Below are positions 19,701-25,823 of a stretch of DNA of 64,000 nt, piece by piece. The notes below the pieces were generated by a model, which did no database searches, was not told where the DNA came from, and worked only from the letters and a program-made list of their open reading frames with translations. Every line of letters starts with the position of its first letter. Positions within the stretch are counted from its first letter, which is position 1. Source of the stretch: Pirellula sp. (GTDB lineage: Bacteria > Planctomycetota > Planctomycetia > Pirellulales > PNKZ01); the NCBI GenBank assembly GCA_013822735.1, contig PNKZ01000003.1, forward strand, positions 186,001-250,000. Reading direction: 5' to 3'. The translations under genes were made by a program, and so were the position numbers.

Positions 19701-22154
19701 GCCCGCTTCGCGCCGGATCCCGAAACCATCGCCCTCTATCACTTCGACGCCGGCGCCGGCAACGTTCTTACGGACTATTCCGGCAACGGTCATCACGGCA
19801 AAATTCTCGGCGCGCGTTGGGTCCGCGCCGACGGTTCGCCGCTCCCCGGCGTCGTCGAAGCGATCACGCCGCCGCCGCCGGCCGCCGTGCCGGGGGGCAA
19901 CAACGCCCTCGCTCTCGATGAGACCACGACCGGCACCTACGTGCCTCGCCTGCGTTACGACGGTTCGCATCCGCTAACGATCGAAGCTTGGACCGAGCCT
20001 CGTCAAGCCCCTGCGGCCCTCCGACGCCGCATTCGTCATCTCGTCATGCATCCCCTCTTGCAACTCAATTACGAACGATTTCACCAGCAGTGGACGCTCC
20101 AATCGCAAACCGAGACGACGAAGTACTATCAAAGCGAAGCCGTCGGCGATCCGCTCGCGCCGGGTTTGGTTCACGTCGCCGCCGTCTTGGCGGACGGCAC
20201 GCTCAAGTGTTTCGTCGACGGCAAGCTGCGACTCTCCGAGCCGCTCAACGGTCGGCTCCTGATTCCGCCGCTGGTTCCGAAGATCGACAATGATTCGTTT
20301 CAGATCGGCCAAGGGCCCGAGGGATCGCCGACGGACTTCGAAGGAATAATCGACGAATTGCGGATTTCGCGCACGGCGCGCTACAGCGACGACTTCACGC
20401 CCGCGCCGAGGTTTGAGCCCGACGCCGATACCTTGGCGCTTTACCACTTCGACGAAGGGACCGGCACGGCCGCGGCCGACGCTTCGGGCAACGGCTACCA
20501 TTTGCATTTGAAGGATCATTCGATCAACGGGCGCGCCCCCGGCTGGTGCGCGGCCCCGGCTCCCCGCGCTTCCGATCCGAAGGCTGTGCCTGAGCGGTTA
20601 GTCTTCGGCGACGCAGTCGAAGGCACCTTCGGCGGTCACCGCTATTTGCTGGTCCGCAGCAAGGCGGTCTGGAAGGTCGCCAAGGCGGAAGCGGAAGCGC
20701 GCGGCGGCCATCTGGTGAGCATCACGAGCGCCGAAGAGAACAATTGGCTCAAGGAAGTGTTGCTGCAAACGCAGCCGCAAGAGCGCATCGTTTGGATCGG
20801 CGCGACGCGCCCGGACCGCTCGCAACCGTGGAGTTGGCAGGGCGGAGAGCCCTGGGGCTTTGCTGATTGGCGTGAGAAGGAAGGCAGCGACGGCGAAGCG
20901 GGAGCGATGGCCTACTCCCGACCACTTGACGGGTCGGAAGCTCGCCGCGGCTGGGGAGATTGGAGCCCCAACAACCCGCCGATGGCCCTTTCCGGCGAGA
21001 TCCAAGGACGGACGCGCGCCTGGGGTTACGTCATCGAGTGGGACAACCTTGAACCGCGCAAGACGGACATCTCCGTCAGTCGCCCCGCGGCAAGCGTCGT
21101 CGGCGTCGAACCTGCGAGCAAGCTTTTCCTCCAAGACCCCGGCTTTGAGCCGTGGTTAAGAGAAGTACAGGGGCTCCCCATCGACCGAAAAATGGAGGCC
21201 GTGAGCAAGAAGCTCAGGGAATTGAATCCGGGCTTCGACGGAGTGCTCCTCAACGCGGAGATGAACCAGAACGCCGCCGCTGCGGACGGCGTCTTGCGCT
21301 CGCTGGGGGTGAACGTGCATCAAGTACGCGACGTCTCACCTCTGCGCGCCCTCTCCGACGTCAGGTACCTTACATTCGGCTCCCCCGGCTACAGACTGGG
21401 AAAGTTGTCGGACCTGTCGCCGCTTCGAGGCCTGGCGCTCGCCAACTTGAACATCCAACAAACGATCGTCTCGGAACTCAGTCCTCTGGCGGAGTGCAAG
21501 TCGCTGGCGACACTGACGATTAAAAGCGCCAACGTCACGGCCGCCGGCATCGACGCCTTGCGGCAAGCGTTGCCGAATTGCTCAATTCAATGGGACGGAA
21601 CTACGGACAAAGCGGGCGAAGTTCGACGGACTGCCGAATGGATTCTGAGCAACAGTTCGAAAGGCTGGGCGCTGGGAATACTCTTTGATCAGCGGCCGCT
21701 AAGCGTCGTCAACGCGGCGCAACTTCCCGCCGAACCGTTTATCGTGAATACGATTCATATGCAAACGGCGACGGATGACGACTTAGCCCGTCTCCGTTCT
21801 TGCGACGCGATAACATCGCTGTTTCTTAGCGGCGCTCCGATCACGGATGCGGGCACAGCGCACCTGAAGGGGATGAAACGGATGAAAATCCTCGATCTCG
21901 CGCGCACGGCCGTGAGCGACGCTTCCATGCCGCACGTTGCCGGCCTCACGAACCTCGATACACTTCGCTTAGCGGACATCAGCATCGGTGATCAAGGACT
22001 GAGTTCCTTGCACCCATTGACGATGCTCAAGACGCTCAACGTGAAGGGGACGCGCGTCACCGCCGAAGGGGTCGCGAAGTTGCAAAAGGCTCTGCCCGAT
22101 TGCAAGATCGAGTGGGACGGCGCAGTTGCCCCTGCCGCATCGAGTACGAAATAG
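10737..22154 (+). CDS. Giant transmembrane Ser/Thr protein kinase with LamG, DUF1080, lectin and LRR domains
   Basis: A 3805-residue single frame with a GGGGGCAGGA ribosome site. Residues about 72-334 form a complete Hanks-type kinase: glycine loop GAGGMGQVYKA, VALKVM lysine, HRDIKPANLLL catalytic loop, DMGLA in place of DFG, and GTVDYMSPEQ. A transmembrane helix lies at about 441-462. The part beyond it should be outside the cytoplasm. In order it holds a PD40/TolB-like propeller (about 510-770), LamG 1 (788-984), a DUF1080-type domain (998-1181), LamG 2 (1188-1404), an NPCBM-like domain (1411-1545), LamG 3-5 (1560-2204), two further concanavalin-like domains (about 2218-2607), a second DUF1080 domain (2625-2806), LamG 6-7 (2817-3268), a C-type lectin domain (3289-3438) and C-terminal leucine-rich repeats (about 3474-3795). 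The outer part looks like a carbohydrate-sensing array and the kinase like its output. The DMG change keeps the metal-binding Asp, so activity is plausible. Confidence 0.93.
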   Translation: MALTIEQFGKALAASGLMTPEDVRAFWNAIPAAERPKDADGFAQRLRAQKLLTEFQAKQLLEGKGASLVMGDYAVLAEIGAGGMGQVYKARHRRMERIVALKVMSSAAMKDEAAVKRFQREVRAAARLEHPNIVTAYDSGEAGSVKYLVMQFVDGGDLSDLVKKNGPLPIEKAVDYVLQAARGLAFAHAEGVIHRDIKPANLLLDKKGVVKILDMGLARIESSDDGLTATEQVMGTVDYMSPEQAANTKGADGRADIYSLGCTLWYLLTGKKAYEADTMIARLMAHREAPLPSLVKTRDDAPWALEQVLHKMLAKRPQDRFQSMDEVVTALEPFSGGSSKTGMGSSIGMGTQTNAELAAFFQNVGPKTSGPSTKTGGPKTEMEPKSATSAGIDATAAFLKPEADTDPKSQLLAGTPLVNRAAPVSRDAKQSAPVRKKNPPVKLIAGGVLGVVLLVVAGVIIKVRDKDGNVVAELEVPNGATVEVTPTDPAATAPASIAAAPTISPSKMLESREYVWAAPENLGLPVNTVRSQSHPTLTADELCLICVSQPEGNFSELVECVRPSIDAPFGPPKRLTGATKEREPCLSADGLTLIYASEEDSFGKHDLWIRRRASIADDWGKPLHLLQEVNSADEERSPRLTLDGLALMFSSDRPGGMGKLDIWIARRKTPTGSFERAVNLDPRLNSPDDETEPMPLGDGQLLFQRNDAAYYLSFKAASGISSALPVEDMRGNDGWLSPDARRWYFSGMSPTSGRDIWMVRRVPTNSTVQPTVPSSFMSSRDASPPPGDYALLFDGSSNVVVSDEVPYSTEACTIEAYVRPDVYAKNSVVCAISANARLGLDFTDGKKWLLNHDLDPNGHFALESMDQITLGHRVHIAGVYDKSQFRLYVDGKVAQTRPTSGAVFQAARGSPHFGDYFRGLVDEVRFSNRVRYTADFTPPARHEADADTLALYHFDEGGGHELRDTSGNNRHGFVNGSKWVKADGSPIPSPGGWTYGPVKPLFDGTSLAGWSGDTALVSIENGVLVNDGKRGVVMAPGEYRNFEVELDFRLAAVGNSGLGIFYPGDGDPAAAGLEVQLLDDAGYPNVHPKQRCGSLYQVSSATTGQYRAWPEWNHMVVRALGDQIEVVLNDTSILKVSKAELQSSNPGHAGLKRESGKIALFPHTGRSEYRNFRVREATLDAPVAAQSPPPPGDYALDFSKSLGGIIPSLNVNLDEPFTIEVTATPLDRPNTPTANSPLVNLGWLQLKQYCQSQNSTFCWSCVSPDVNNVQTTMRAGDCVVGKPGRIAVVSTGKELRTFLDGKLVATAKTDQPKRRDRLSSGIGRYAQMGDWRAFHGLMDEVRISKVARYDKDYTPQARLDADPNTLALYHFDEGSGSTIKDSSGNGYDATIPDAKWVRADGGPITASPANVVYLDDLTEKSWHGYNDLGKHGKGVGGAILSRAGERIKHSLMTPPTKPGDLSFVEYELGGRYEKFEALTYLTREPTSGPQTFRVLADGKKLWESPPQTLPNVEADFSLSIQGVNLLRLEVAGIPSNSHPLWLEPRLTPSAAAGAVAAAAADHALQFDGKSAHVVLPLTHDVDSPLTIEATLLPGPWKSAVVSNSEGRGIGIDLDKGAANSLISRELNGVEGYVRATAPQPLDTSLPHRLAAVYDGTKLRLFVDGKLQATTELKGKYLPSPLPFIIGASPEVTGIDYPFTGTIDEVRISKSARYTQDYVPKSRLDADADTLALYHFDDGSGDVLRDASGNGRDGKIVGATWVPGEAKTSAVASSAGGGLDLSAKLNPGAARVGLPQFLDREKPITVELIVTPRSLPGATAKNRKLWQFEFFDLKQYGDQWEWLVNIYGDDGKRLPALAARGAVQPGIRANLAGVWTGKELRFFVDGKLIGSTTVAKLPAPLTYNSHSLGGKHEDSVDYGPFDGILHEARISQTARYDRDYIPADRLEADANTAALYRCDEGTGDVLRDSSGHGRDGKIIGATWIQGGRSASAGATRNALQLNGAGYVDLASDWNYDGSDLTFEAWLISDTPHSTSTFLAVDHDAGGRRHAVRLSRRVDGIIEVARPSEQLILRFDDTLPSGRPTHFAAVWQGPEIRVYVDGKRLTSRPHHYPFLPRPSKPYAWLGGLPADESLVKAQQACVATLLETRITSRARYQDDFTPPARLTADADTVSRFQCDEGAGDVLRDSSGHGRNGKVFGAKWVHNGSGVPGGPLRPALVAGQSVDLLAQVDPARDARVGAWKMADGVLNVPSGGFVSLELPVDVAPSFRLDLTATRLSGGKGLTVGFPVDGHDTRVFFDSDVTGMGRVSSLDIVDGLGFNSPQFSAQRYLGEVLNVGKPISLTVEVTPNSVTLSADGKQILQWQGRGSSLSINMREQYQVPPRALWLGSMSSEFTISKLTYTPEPRGAAGGSRSLSLRRFASDEWVDVLPLIDPAQDKVDLPNLTKKNDWSIKNGELTYTDDGFSGKLLFPIRYSGLDTEWEIEFTRTAGGRNFNLDPLTPGGTGVIPIMTDENGGGAVLLGGKNIRIGAAKIETGKRSKIRCISTVDPAGRRIQVFMDERQVGDWKGDPSTLIKPTKEPFDPSKQHGIWVHRGSTYVFHSIRARGLLGTTIETVRPATDAEGAATPLFNGADFAGWKGDPKVWSWENNQLVGKLSGNGYTFLAGTKPYQDFELVYEVKLQGDQANSGIQFRSEMLPPSPYDMTGPQCEIGGTGKTGYGGLWWEKGPANGVKSAVPPEKYGPLVKPDDYNRMTVRCVGKHVTITLNGTTTVDGDFEIPAQGQLGFQIVSRGPPVEMRVRNITFRDLSAVAEVRSVGDSQFALQFNGVDSDVSVPSWKYRGDHPLTAEVWFVSLRSERERSMETILGDPQLAGFSLSSNVSNNRSSPDLRWGFMFNTGQYQSVAALATPTPEKLTHYAGVYDGKSEIRFYVDGKLQGRTALTGAYRPSTVPFAIGANYDNADVANENFLGRVYEVRLSKTARYSEDFAPQARFAPDPETIALYHFDAGAGNVLTDYSGNGHHGKILGARWVRADGSPLPGVVEAITPPPPAAVPGGNNALALDETTTGTYVPRLRYDGSHPLTIEAWTEPRQAPAALRRRIRHLVMHPLLQLNYERFHQQWTLQSQTETTKYYQSEAVGDPLAPGLVHVAAVLADGTLKCFVDGKLRLSEPLNGRLLIPPLVPKIDNDSFQIGQGPEGSPTDFEGIIDELRISRTARYSDDFTPAPRFEPDADTLALYHFDEGTGTAAADASGNGYHLHLKDHSINGRAPGWCAAPAPRASDPKAVPERLVFGDAVEGTFGGHRYLLVRSKAVWKVAKAEAEARGGHLVSITSAEENNWLKEVLLQTQPQERIVWIGATRPDRSQPWSWQGGEPWGFADWREKEGSDGEAGAMAYSRPLDGSEARRGWGDWSPNNPPMALSGEIQGRTRAWGYVIEWDNLEPRKTDISVSRPAASVVGVEPASKLFLQDPGFEPWLREVQGLPIDRKMEAVSKKLRELNPGFDGVLLNAEMNQNAAAADGVLRSLGVNVHQVRDVSPLRALSDVRYLTFGSPGYRLGKLSDLSPLRGLALANLNIQQTIVSELSPLAECKSLATLTIKSANVTAAGIDALRQALPNCSIQWDGTTDKAGEVRRTAEWILSNSSKGWALGILFDQRPLSVVNAAQLPAEPFIVNTIHMQTATDDDLARLRSCDAITSLFLSGAPITDAGTAHLKGMKRMKILDLARTAVSDASMPHVAGLTNLDTLRLADISIGDQGLSSLHPLTMLKTLNVKGTRVTAEGVAKLQKALPDCKIEWDGAVAPAASSTK

Positions 22155-22163
22155 TCGCCCGCC

Positions 22164-23246
22164 TTATTGCGGCGGGGGCGGCAAGGCGATTGCCGGGCGG
22201 GGAGTCGCCGCGATCATTTGCTGCAGCAGTTGCAGCGTTTCCGTAAACTCCGGCCGCGACGCCAGCGCCGAGTATTGCGGATTGCCCGCCACGGTCTGGA
22301 ACTTCATGAGCGCTTGCTCGAGGCCCTCCAGTGCCGGCATGTTCGGGCCGCCGTAGGTTTCGGCCGGCAAGGCGAGATAGTTGCGCCACGGCACGTCGAC
22401 CATCGCGCCCAACCGTTGCGAGGCCGCGGCCAGTTGTTCCCGCGCCACCTGTTGATTGGGCGCGGCTTGCAAGGTCGTCGCAGCGGCCGGAGCAGCGGCG
22501 ACGGTCATCGGCTCGGCGGCCGCAACCGTCGGCGTCGAATACTTGGCGATCTCTTGCATCAGCCGCATCGCCGAGGCCGGCACCGGCGCCGCTTGACCTG
22601 CGGGAAGTTCCGTTTGCGGGCGATAGTAAACCGCGGTCGCGTTGGCATCGATGTCGATCTTCGAACCGTCGACCGACAAGCCGGCGAATAATCCCCGGCT
22701 GCGCGAGTAGGAATAGATTTCCGCCTGGAGTTTCCCGTCGGTCGAAGCGGAAGCTTCGCGTCCGACCGGTCCCGCGGCGGCCGAGGCATCCGCGCCGATC
22801 GTGAACTTGCCGGTCAGCAGTCCTTGCACGCTTTTTCTGGTCATGAACACGAGCACCAGGTCGGTCGCTTGAATGCCCGCTTGCCAACCGATGCTGCCGC
22901 CGTTGACGGTGACGAATTGCGGCATCTGCCACGCTCGGTTTTGATCGCGCACGACGACCACGCCCCGTCCGTGCTTCGCGCCGATCACGAAGCCTCCCTT
23001 GAGCATGCCCGGCACGATGACGATGCCTTCCGATTTCGCCAACAGCGAGGCCGGAATTCCCTTGCCGGGCATCGTCATGATTTCGCGCAGCACCTGGGCC
23101 GACGAATCGACGATGGCCGCCTCGTGCGTATTGAATTCAAACGGCGGCAAGCCTTGCGAGACGAACTGCGCCGAGGCGCGCGACCCGCCGTCGCAAAAAA
23201 GTGCGCAACCCGCTGCGAATAAGACGATCCATTTGATGACTTGCAT
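22164..23246 (-). CDS. SYLF domain lipid-binding protein
   Basis: A 360-residue protein with an N-terminal Sec signal (KWIVLFAAGCALF, cleavage near ASAQF) followed by a SYLF (Ysc84-type) domain, known in eukaryotes for phosphoinositide binding and widespread but uncharacterised in bacteria. Typical segments are AKSEGIVIVPGMLKGGFVIGA, GGSIGWQAGIQATDLVLVFM and the Ser/Tyr-rich YSYSRSRGLFAGLSVDGSKI. The last 130 residues are Ala/Pro/Gln-rich with no recognised fold. The ATG at 23246 is chosen because AAAGGA lies 5 bases upstream and the signal peptide begins there. The stop is only 9 bases from the stop of the convergent giant kinase gene. Confidence 0.88.
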   Translation of the reverse strand: MQVIKWIVLFAAGCALFCDGGSRASAQFVSQGLPPFEFNTHEAAIVDSSAQVLREIMTMPGKGIPASLLAKSEGIVIVPGMLKGGFVIGAKHGRGVVVVRDQNRAWQMPQFVTVNGGSIGWQAGIQATDLVLVFMTRKSVQGLLTGKFTIGADASAAAGPVGREASASTDGKLQAEIYSYSRSRGLFAGLSVDGSKIDIDANATAVYYRPQTELPAGQAAPVPASAMRLMQEIAKYSTPTVAAAEPMTVAAAPAAATTLQAAPNQQVAREQLAAASQRLGAMVDVPWRNYLALPAETYGGPNMPALEGLEQALMKFQTVAGNPQYSALASRPEFTETLQLLQQMIAATPRPAIALPPPPQ

Positions 23247-23438
23247 GGCATTCCTTTCGGCCGGCGTCGCCGCGGTTCGGCGCACAACCGTTCTTCCGTG
23301 ATCGGTTCTGAAAAGTCTCCGTGGCAAAATCTTAAGCCGCGGGCTACGGACCTCCAATATCAGCTTGCCGGCGGCGTATACTAGCGAGGCCGCCCCCACT
23401 GCATGCATTCCCCAAATCCGGCGAAAGCAAGGTTTTCG

Positions 23439-24302
23439 ATGCCGACACGCATTTATGCCGTTCTCCCCGCGATCTCCCTGCTAATTTTCTCCCTCGGCGC
23501 GGCGTCTGCAATCGCGGCGAAAGACGAACCGGCCGCCCCGCCCCGGGCGGCGCGCTCGGTGCATCTCGCTTACGAGGGACGCGACGAAGCGGCGTTCTAC
23601 AACGAGATGCGCGTCGAAGAGTCCGTGCCCGGCAGCTACTTCATGGCGGCCGGATTCCGGCACGGCTACTTCGGCATTCAGGAACAAAATCAAGGGCGCA
23701 AAGTCGTCATCTTCTCAATCTGGGATCCGACCAAGGGGGACGATGCCGCCGCCGTGCCGCTGGAGCAGCGCGTGGAAGTTCTCCATCAAGGAGAGGGCGT
23801 CGAAGTGAAACGCTTCGGCGGCGAGGGAACCGGCGGCCAGAGCTTCTTTCCGTACGATTGGAAACTCGGCGACACGTATCGCTTTCTCGTGAAGGTCGCC
23901 GTCAAGGGAGAGAAGACGGCCTACTCCGGCTACTTCTACTTGCCGGAGTCGAAGTCGTGGAAGCATCTCGTGACGTTTCGCACGCGCACCGGCGGCGAGA
24001 ATCTGCAAGGCCTCTACTCGTTCGTCGAAGACTTCCGCCGCGACGGCAAGAGTCCGAACGAAGCACGCCGCGCCTCCTTCGGCAACGGCTGGACGCAAAG
24101 CGCGTCGGGCGAGTGGAAGCAACTCACCCGCGCGAGGTTCACCGCTTCGGGCGCCTCGTGGGAGGCGAAGGAAACGATCGACGCCGGCCTCGTCGAAAAC
24201 CGCTTCTACTTGCAAACCGGCGGCGATACGAAAACAAGCACGCCGCTCAATTCGTTCCTCGAACGAAAACCGGTAGCAACCAAGCCGCCGCAGGTTCCGT
24301 AG
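23439..24302 (+). CDS. DUF3472 domain secreted protein
   Basis: A 287-residue exported protein. The start at 23439 places a standard signal peptide at the N-terminus (RIYAVLPAISLLIFSLGAASAIAA), with AAGG about 8 bases upstream; an in-frame ATG at 23403 is also possible. The mature protein matches the DUF3472 layout: SVHLAYEGRDEAAFYNEM, then FRHGYFGIQEQNQGRKVVIF and SIWDP, then a beta-sandwich with repeated aromatic residues. The family often accompanies carbohydrate-binding modules in planctomycetes and Bacteroidota, but no activity is known. It is divergent from the SYLF gene. Confidence 0.82.
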   Translation: MPTRIYAVLPAISLLIFSLGAASAIAAKDEPAAPPRAARSVHLAYEGRDEAAFYNEMRVEESVPGSYFMAAGFRHGYFGIQEQNQGRKVVIFSIWDPTKGDDAAAVPLEQRVEVLHQGEGVEVKRFGGEGTGGQSFFPYDWKLGDTYRFLVKVAVKGEKTAYSGYFYLPESKSWKHLVTFRTRTGGENLQGLYSFVEDFRRDGKSPNEARRASFGNGWTQSASGEWKQLTRARFTASGASWEAKETIDAGLVENRFYLQTGGDTKTSTPLNSFLERKPVATKPPQVP

Positions 24303-24325
24303 CGGTTCTGTGACGTCGATTCAGC

Positions 24326-24350
24326 GTGGGCCTCACTTCGTTCGACCCAC
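24326..24350. terminator. GTGGG...CCCAC intergenic repeat, possible bidirectional terminator
   Basis: In the 54-base gap between convergent stop codons, GTGGG (24326-24330) and CCCAC (24346-24350) flank a 15-base loop CCTCACTTCGTTCGA. The sequence resembles a short intergenic repeat I have seen in many bacterial genomes. It may end transcription from both sides, but the stem is only 5 bases. Confidence 0.35.
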
Positions 24351-24356
24351 CCTACC

Positions 24357-25808
24357 TTACGCCAGCACTTCGCGTATCACGCGCCCGTGCACGTCGGTCA
24401 GCCGGCGCTCGATGCCGTTGTGATAGAAGCTCAAACGCTCGTGATCCAGGCCGAGCAAATGCAGCACCGTGGCGTGCAGATCATAAAGCGTCAGCACGTT
24501 TTCAACCGCGCGATGGCCGAACTCGTCGGTCGCTCCGTAGCTCATGCCGGGCTTCACCCCTGCCCCGCTGAGCCAAGCCGTGAAGCCCGCCGGGTTATGG
24601 TCGCGACCGTTGGCCCCCTTCTGAAACGTCGGCATCCGGCCGAACTCGGTGACCCAGACCACCAGCGTTTCTTCCATCATGCCGCGCCGCTTCAGGTCGG
24701 TGAGCAGCGCCGCCAGCGGTTGGTCGAGCACTTCCGCATGGCCCGGGTACTGGTCGACGATCTTCTTATGGCCGTCCCAGTTCCCCACCCCTTCTCCCAT
24801 GGCGTACGACCCGTTGAAGAGTTGCACGAAGCGTACGCCCCGCTCTAAGAGCCGGCGTGCGAGCAAGCAATTCCGCGCGAAACCGGCCTTCGTTTTGTTC
24901 GCGTCGTCGAGACCGTAAAGCGTGCGCGTCGCCATCGTCTCGTCGGCAAAGTCCGATACTTCCGCCGCGCGCAACTGCATCCGCCCCGCTAATTCATACG
25001 CCGCGATGCGGGCCGCCAGATCCGTATCTTGCGGACGCGTCGCGAGCTGCCGACGATTGAGCGCTTGTAAGAAATCACGCGTCGCGCGATCCGTGTCGGC
25101 CGAAAGCGACGCCGGCCGCGTAAGGTTGGCAATCGGCTTGTCGGCGTTGAAGGCTGTTCCTTGAAACACGGCCGGCAAGAACGCCGAGTTCCAATGGTTC
25201 GGGCCCACTTGCGGTACGCCGCGCGGGTCGGGCACTGCCACAAACGCCGGCAGGTCGGAGCATTCCGTACCGAGCGCGTACGTCACCCAGGCGCCCATGC
25301 CCGGAAATCCGTCGAGCGTGAACCCGGTGCTCATCTGGTTCTCGGCAGGCCCGTGCGTATTGCTCTTTGCCGTAAGGCTGTGCAAGAAGCAAATGTCGTC
25401 GGCATGTTCGCCGATCATCGGGAGCAGATCGCTCGTCATCTTGCCGCTCTTGCCGCGCGGGCGAAACTTCCAGAGCGGCGCAGTCAGATTTCCGTTCTCA
25501 CCTTGGAACGTCACAAGCTTGTCGACGCCCGGCAGCGGTTGCCCGTCGCGCTTCACCAGCTCCGGCTTGTAGTCGAACGTGTCGACATGGCTCACCGCGC
25601 CGGAGCAGAAGACCACGAGCACCTGCTTGGCCCGCGGCGCGAAATGCGGCGGCCGCGCGGCCAGCGGCGCCTCGGGCTGAATCGTCGGTCGCAGCGGAGC
25701 ATGCTTCGCCGCGTGGGCCTCCTCGGCCAAGAGCGAAGCCAGCGCGATGCCGGAAAGTCCGGTAGCCGCTTGCCCAAAAAATCCGCGGCGAGTGGTGAAA
25801 TCGTTCAT
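24357..25808 (-). CDS. DUF1501 family secreted protein (second copy)
   Basis: A 483-residue DUF1501 protein with a Tat-like N-terminus (TTRRGFFGQAATGLSGIALASLL). Motifs typical of the planctomycete subgroup include VLVVFCSGAVSHVDTFDYKPEL, FLHSLTAKSNTHGPAENQMSTG and WVTEFGRMPTFQKG near the C-terminus. These subgroup proteins are classically encoded next to DUF1549/DUF1553 cytochrome-type proteins. That is the case here: the upstream gene ends 15 bases before this start, so the two form an operon. Distant sulfatase or phosphatase homology is known for the family but the reaction is not. Confidence 0.92.
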   Translation of the reverse strand: MNDFTTRRGFFGQAATGLSGIALASLLAEEAHAAKHAPLRPTIQPEAPLAARPPHFAPRAKQVLVVFCSGAVSHVDTFDYKPELVKRDGQPLPGVDKLVTFQGENGNLTAPLWKFRPRGKSGKMTSDLLPMIGEHADDICFLHSLTAKSNTHGPAENQMSTGFTLDGFPGMGAWVTYALGTECSDLPAFVAVPDPRGVPQVGPNHWNSAFLPAVFQGTAFNADKPIANLTRPASLSADTDRATRDFLQALNRRQLATRPQDTDLAARIAAYELAGRMQLRAAEVSDFADETMATRTLYGLDDANKTKAGFARNCLLARRLLERGVRFVQLFNGSYAMGEGVGNWDGHKKIVDQYPGHAEVLDQPLAALLTDLKRRGMMEETLVVWVTEFGRMPTFQKGANGRDHNPAGFTAWLSGAGVKPGMSYGATDEFGHRAVENVLTLYDLHATVLHLLGLDHERLSFYHNGIERRLTDVHGRVIREVLA

Positions 25809-25823
25809 CGTGAGCTCGGTCTA

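Noticed and set aside
18366-19970. Minus-strand frame of 534 codons inside the giant kinase gene
   Set aside because: It overlaps DUF1080 and LamG domains on the plus strand and has no family features.
13500-20540. CRISPR-like or tandem DNA repeat array
   Set aside because: The recurring DNA similarity comes from homologous LamG units about 600-1000 bases apart with diverged sequence, not from short direct repeats with spacers.
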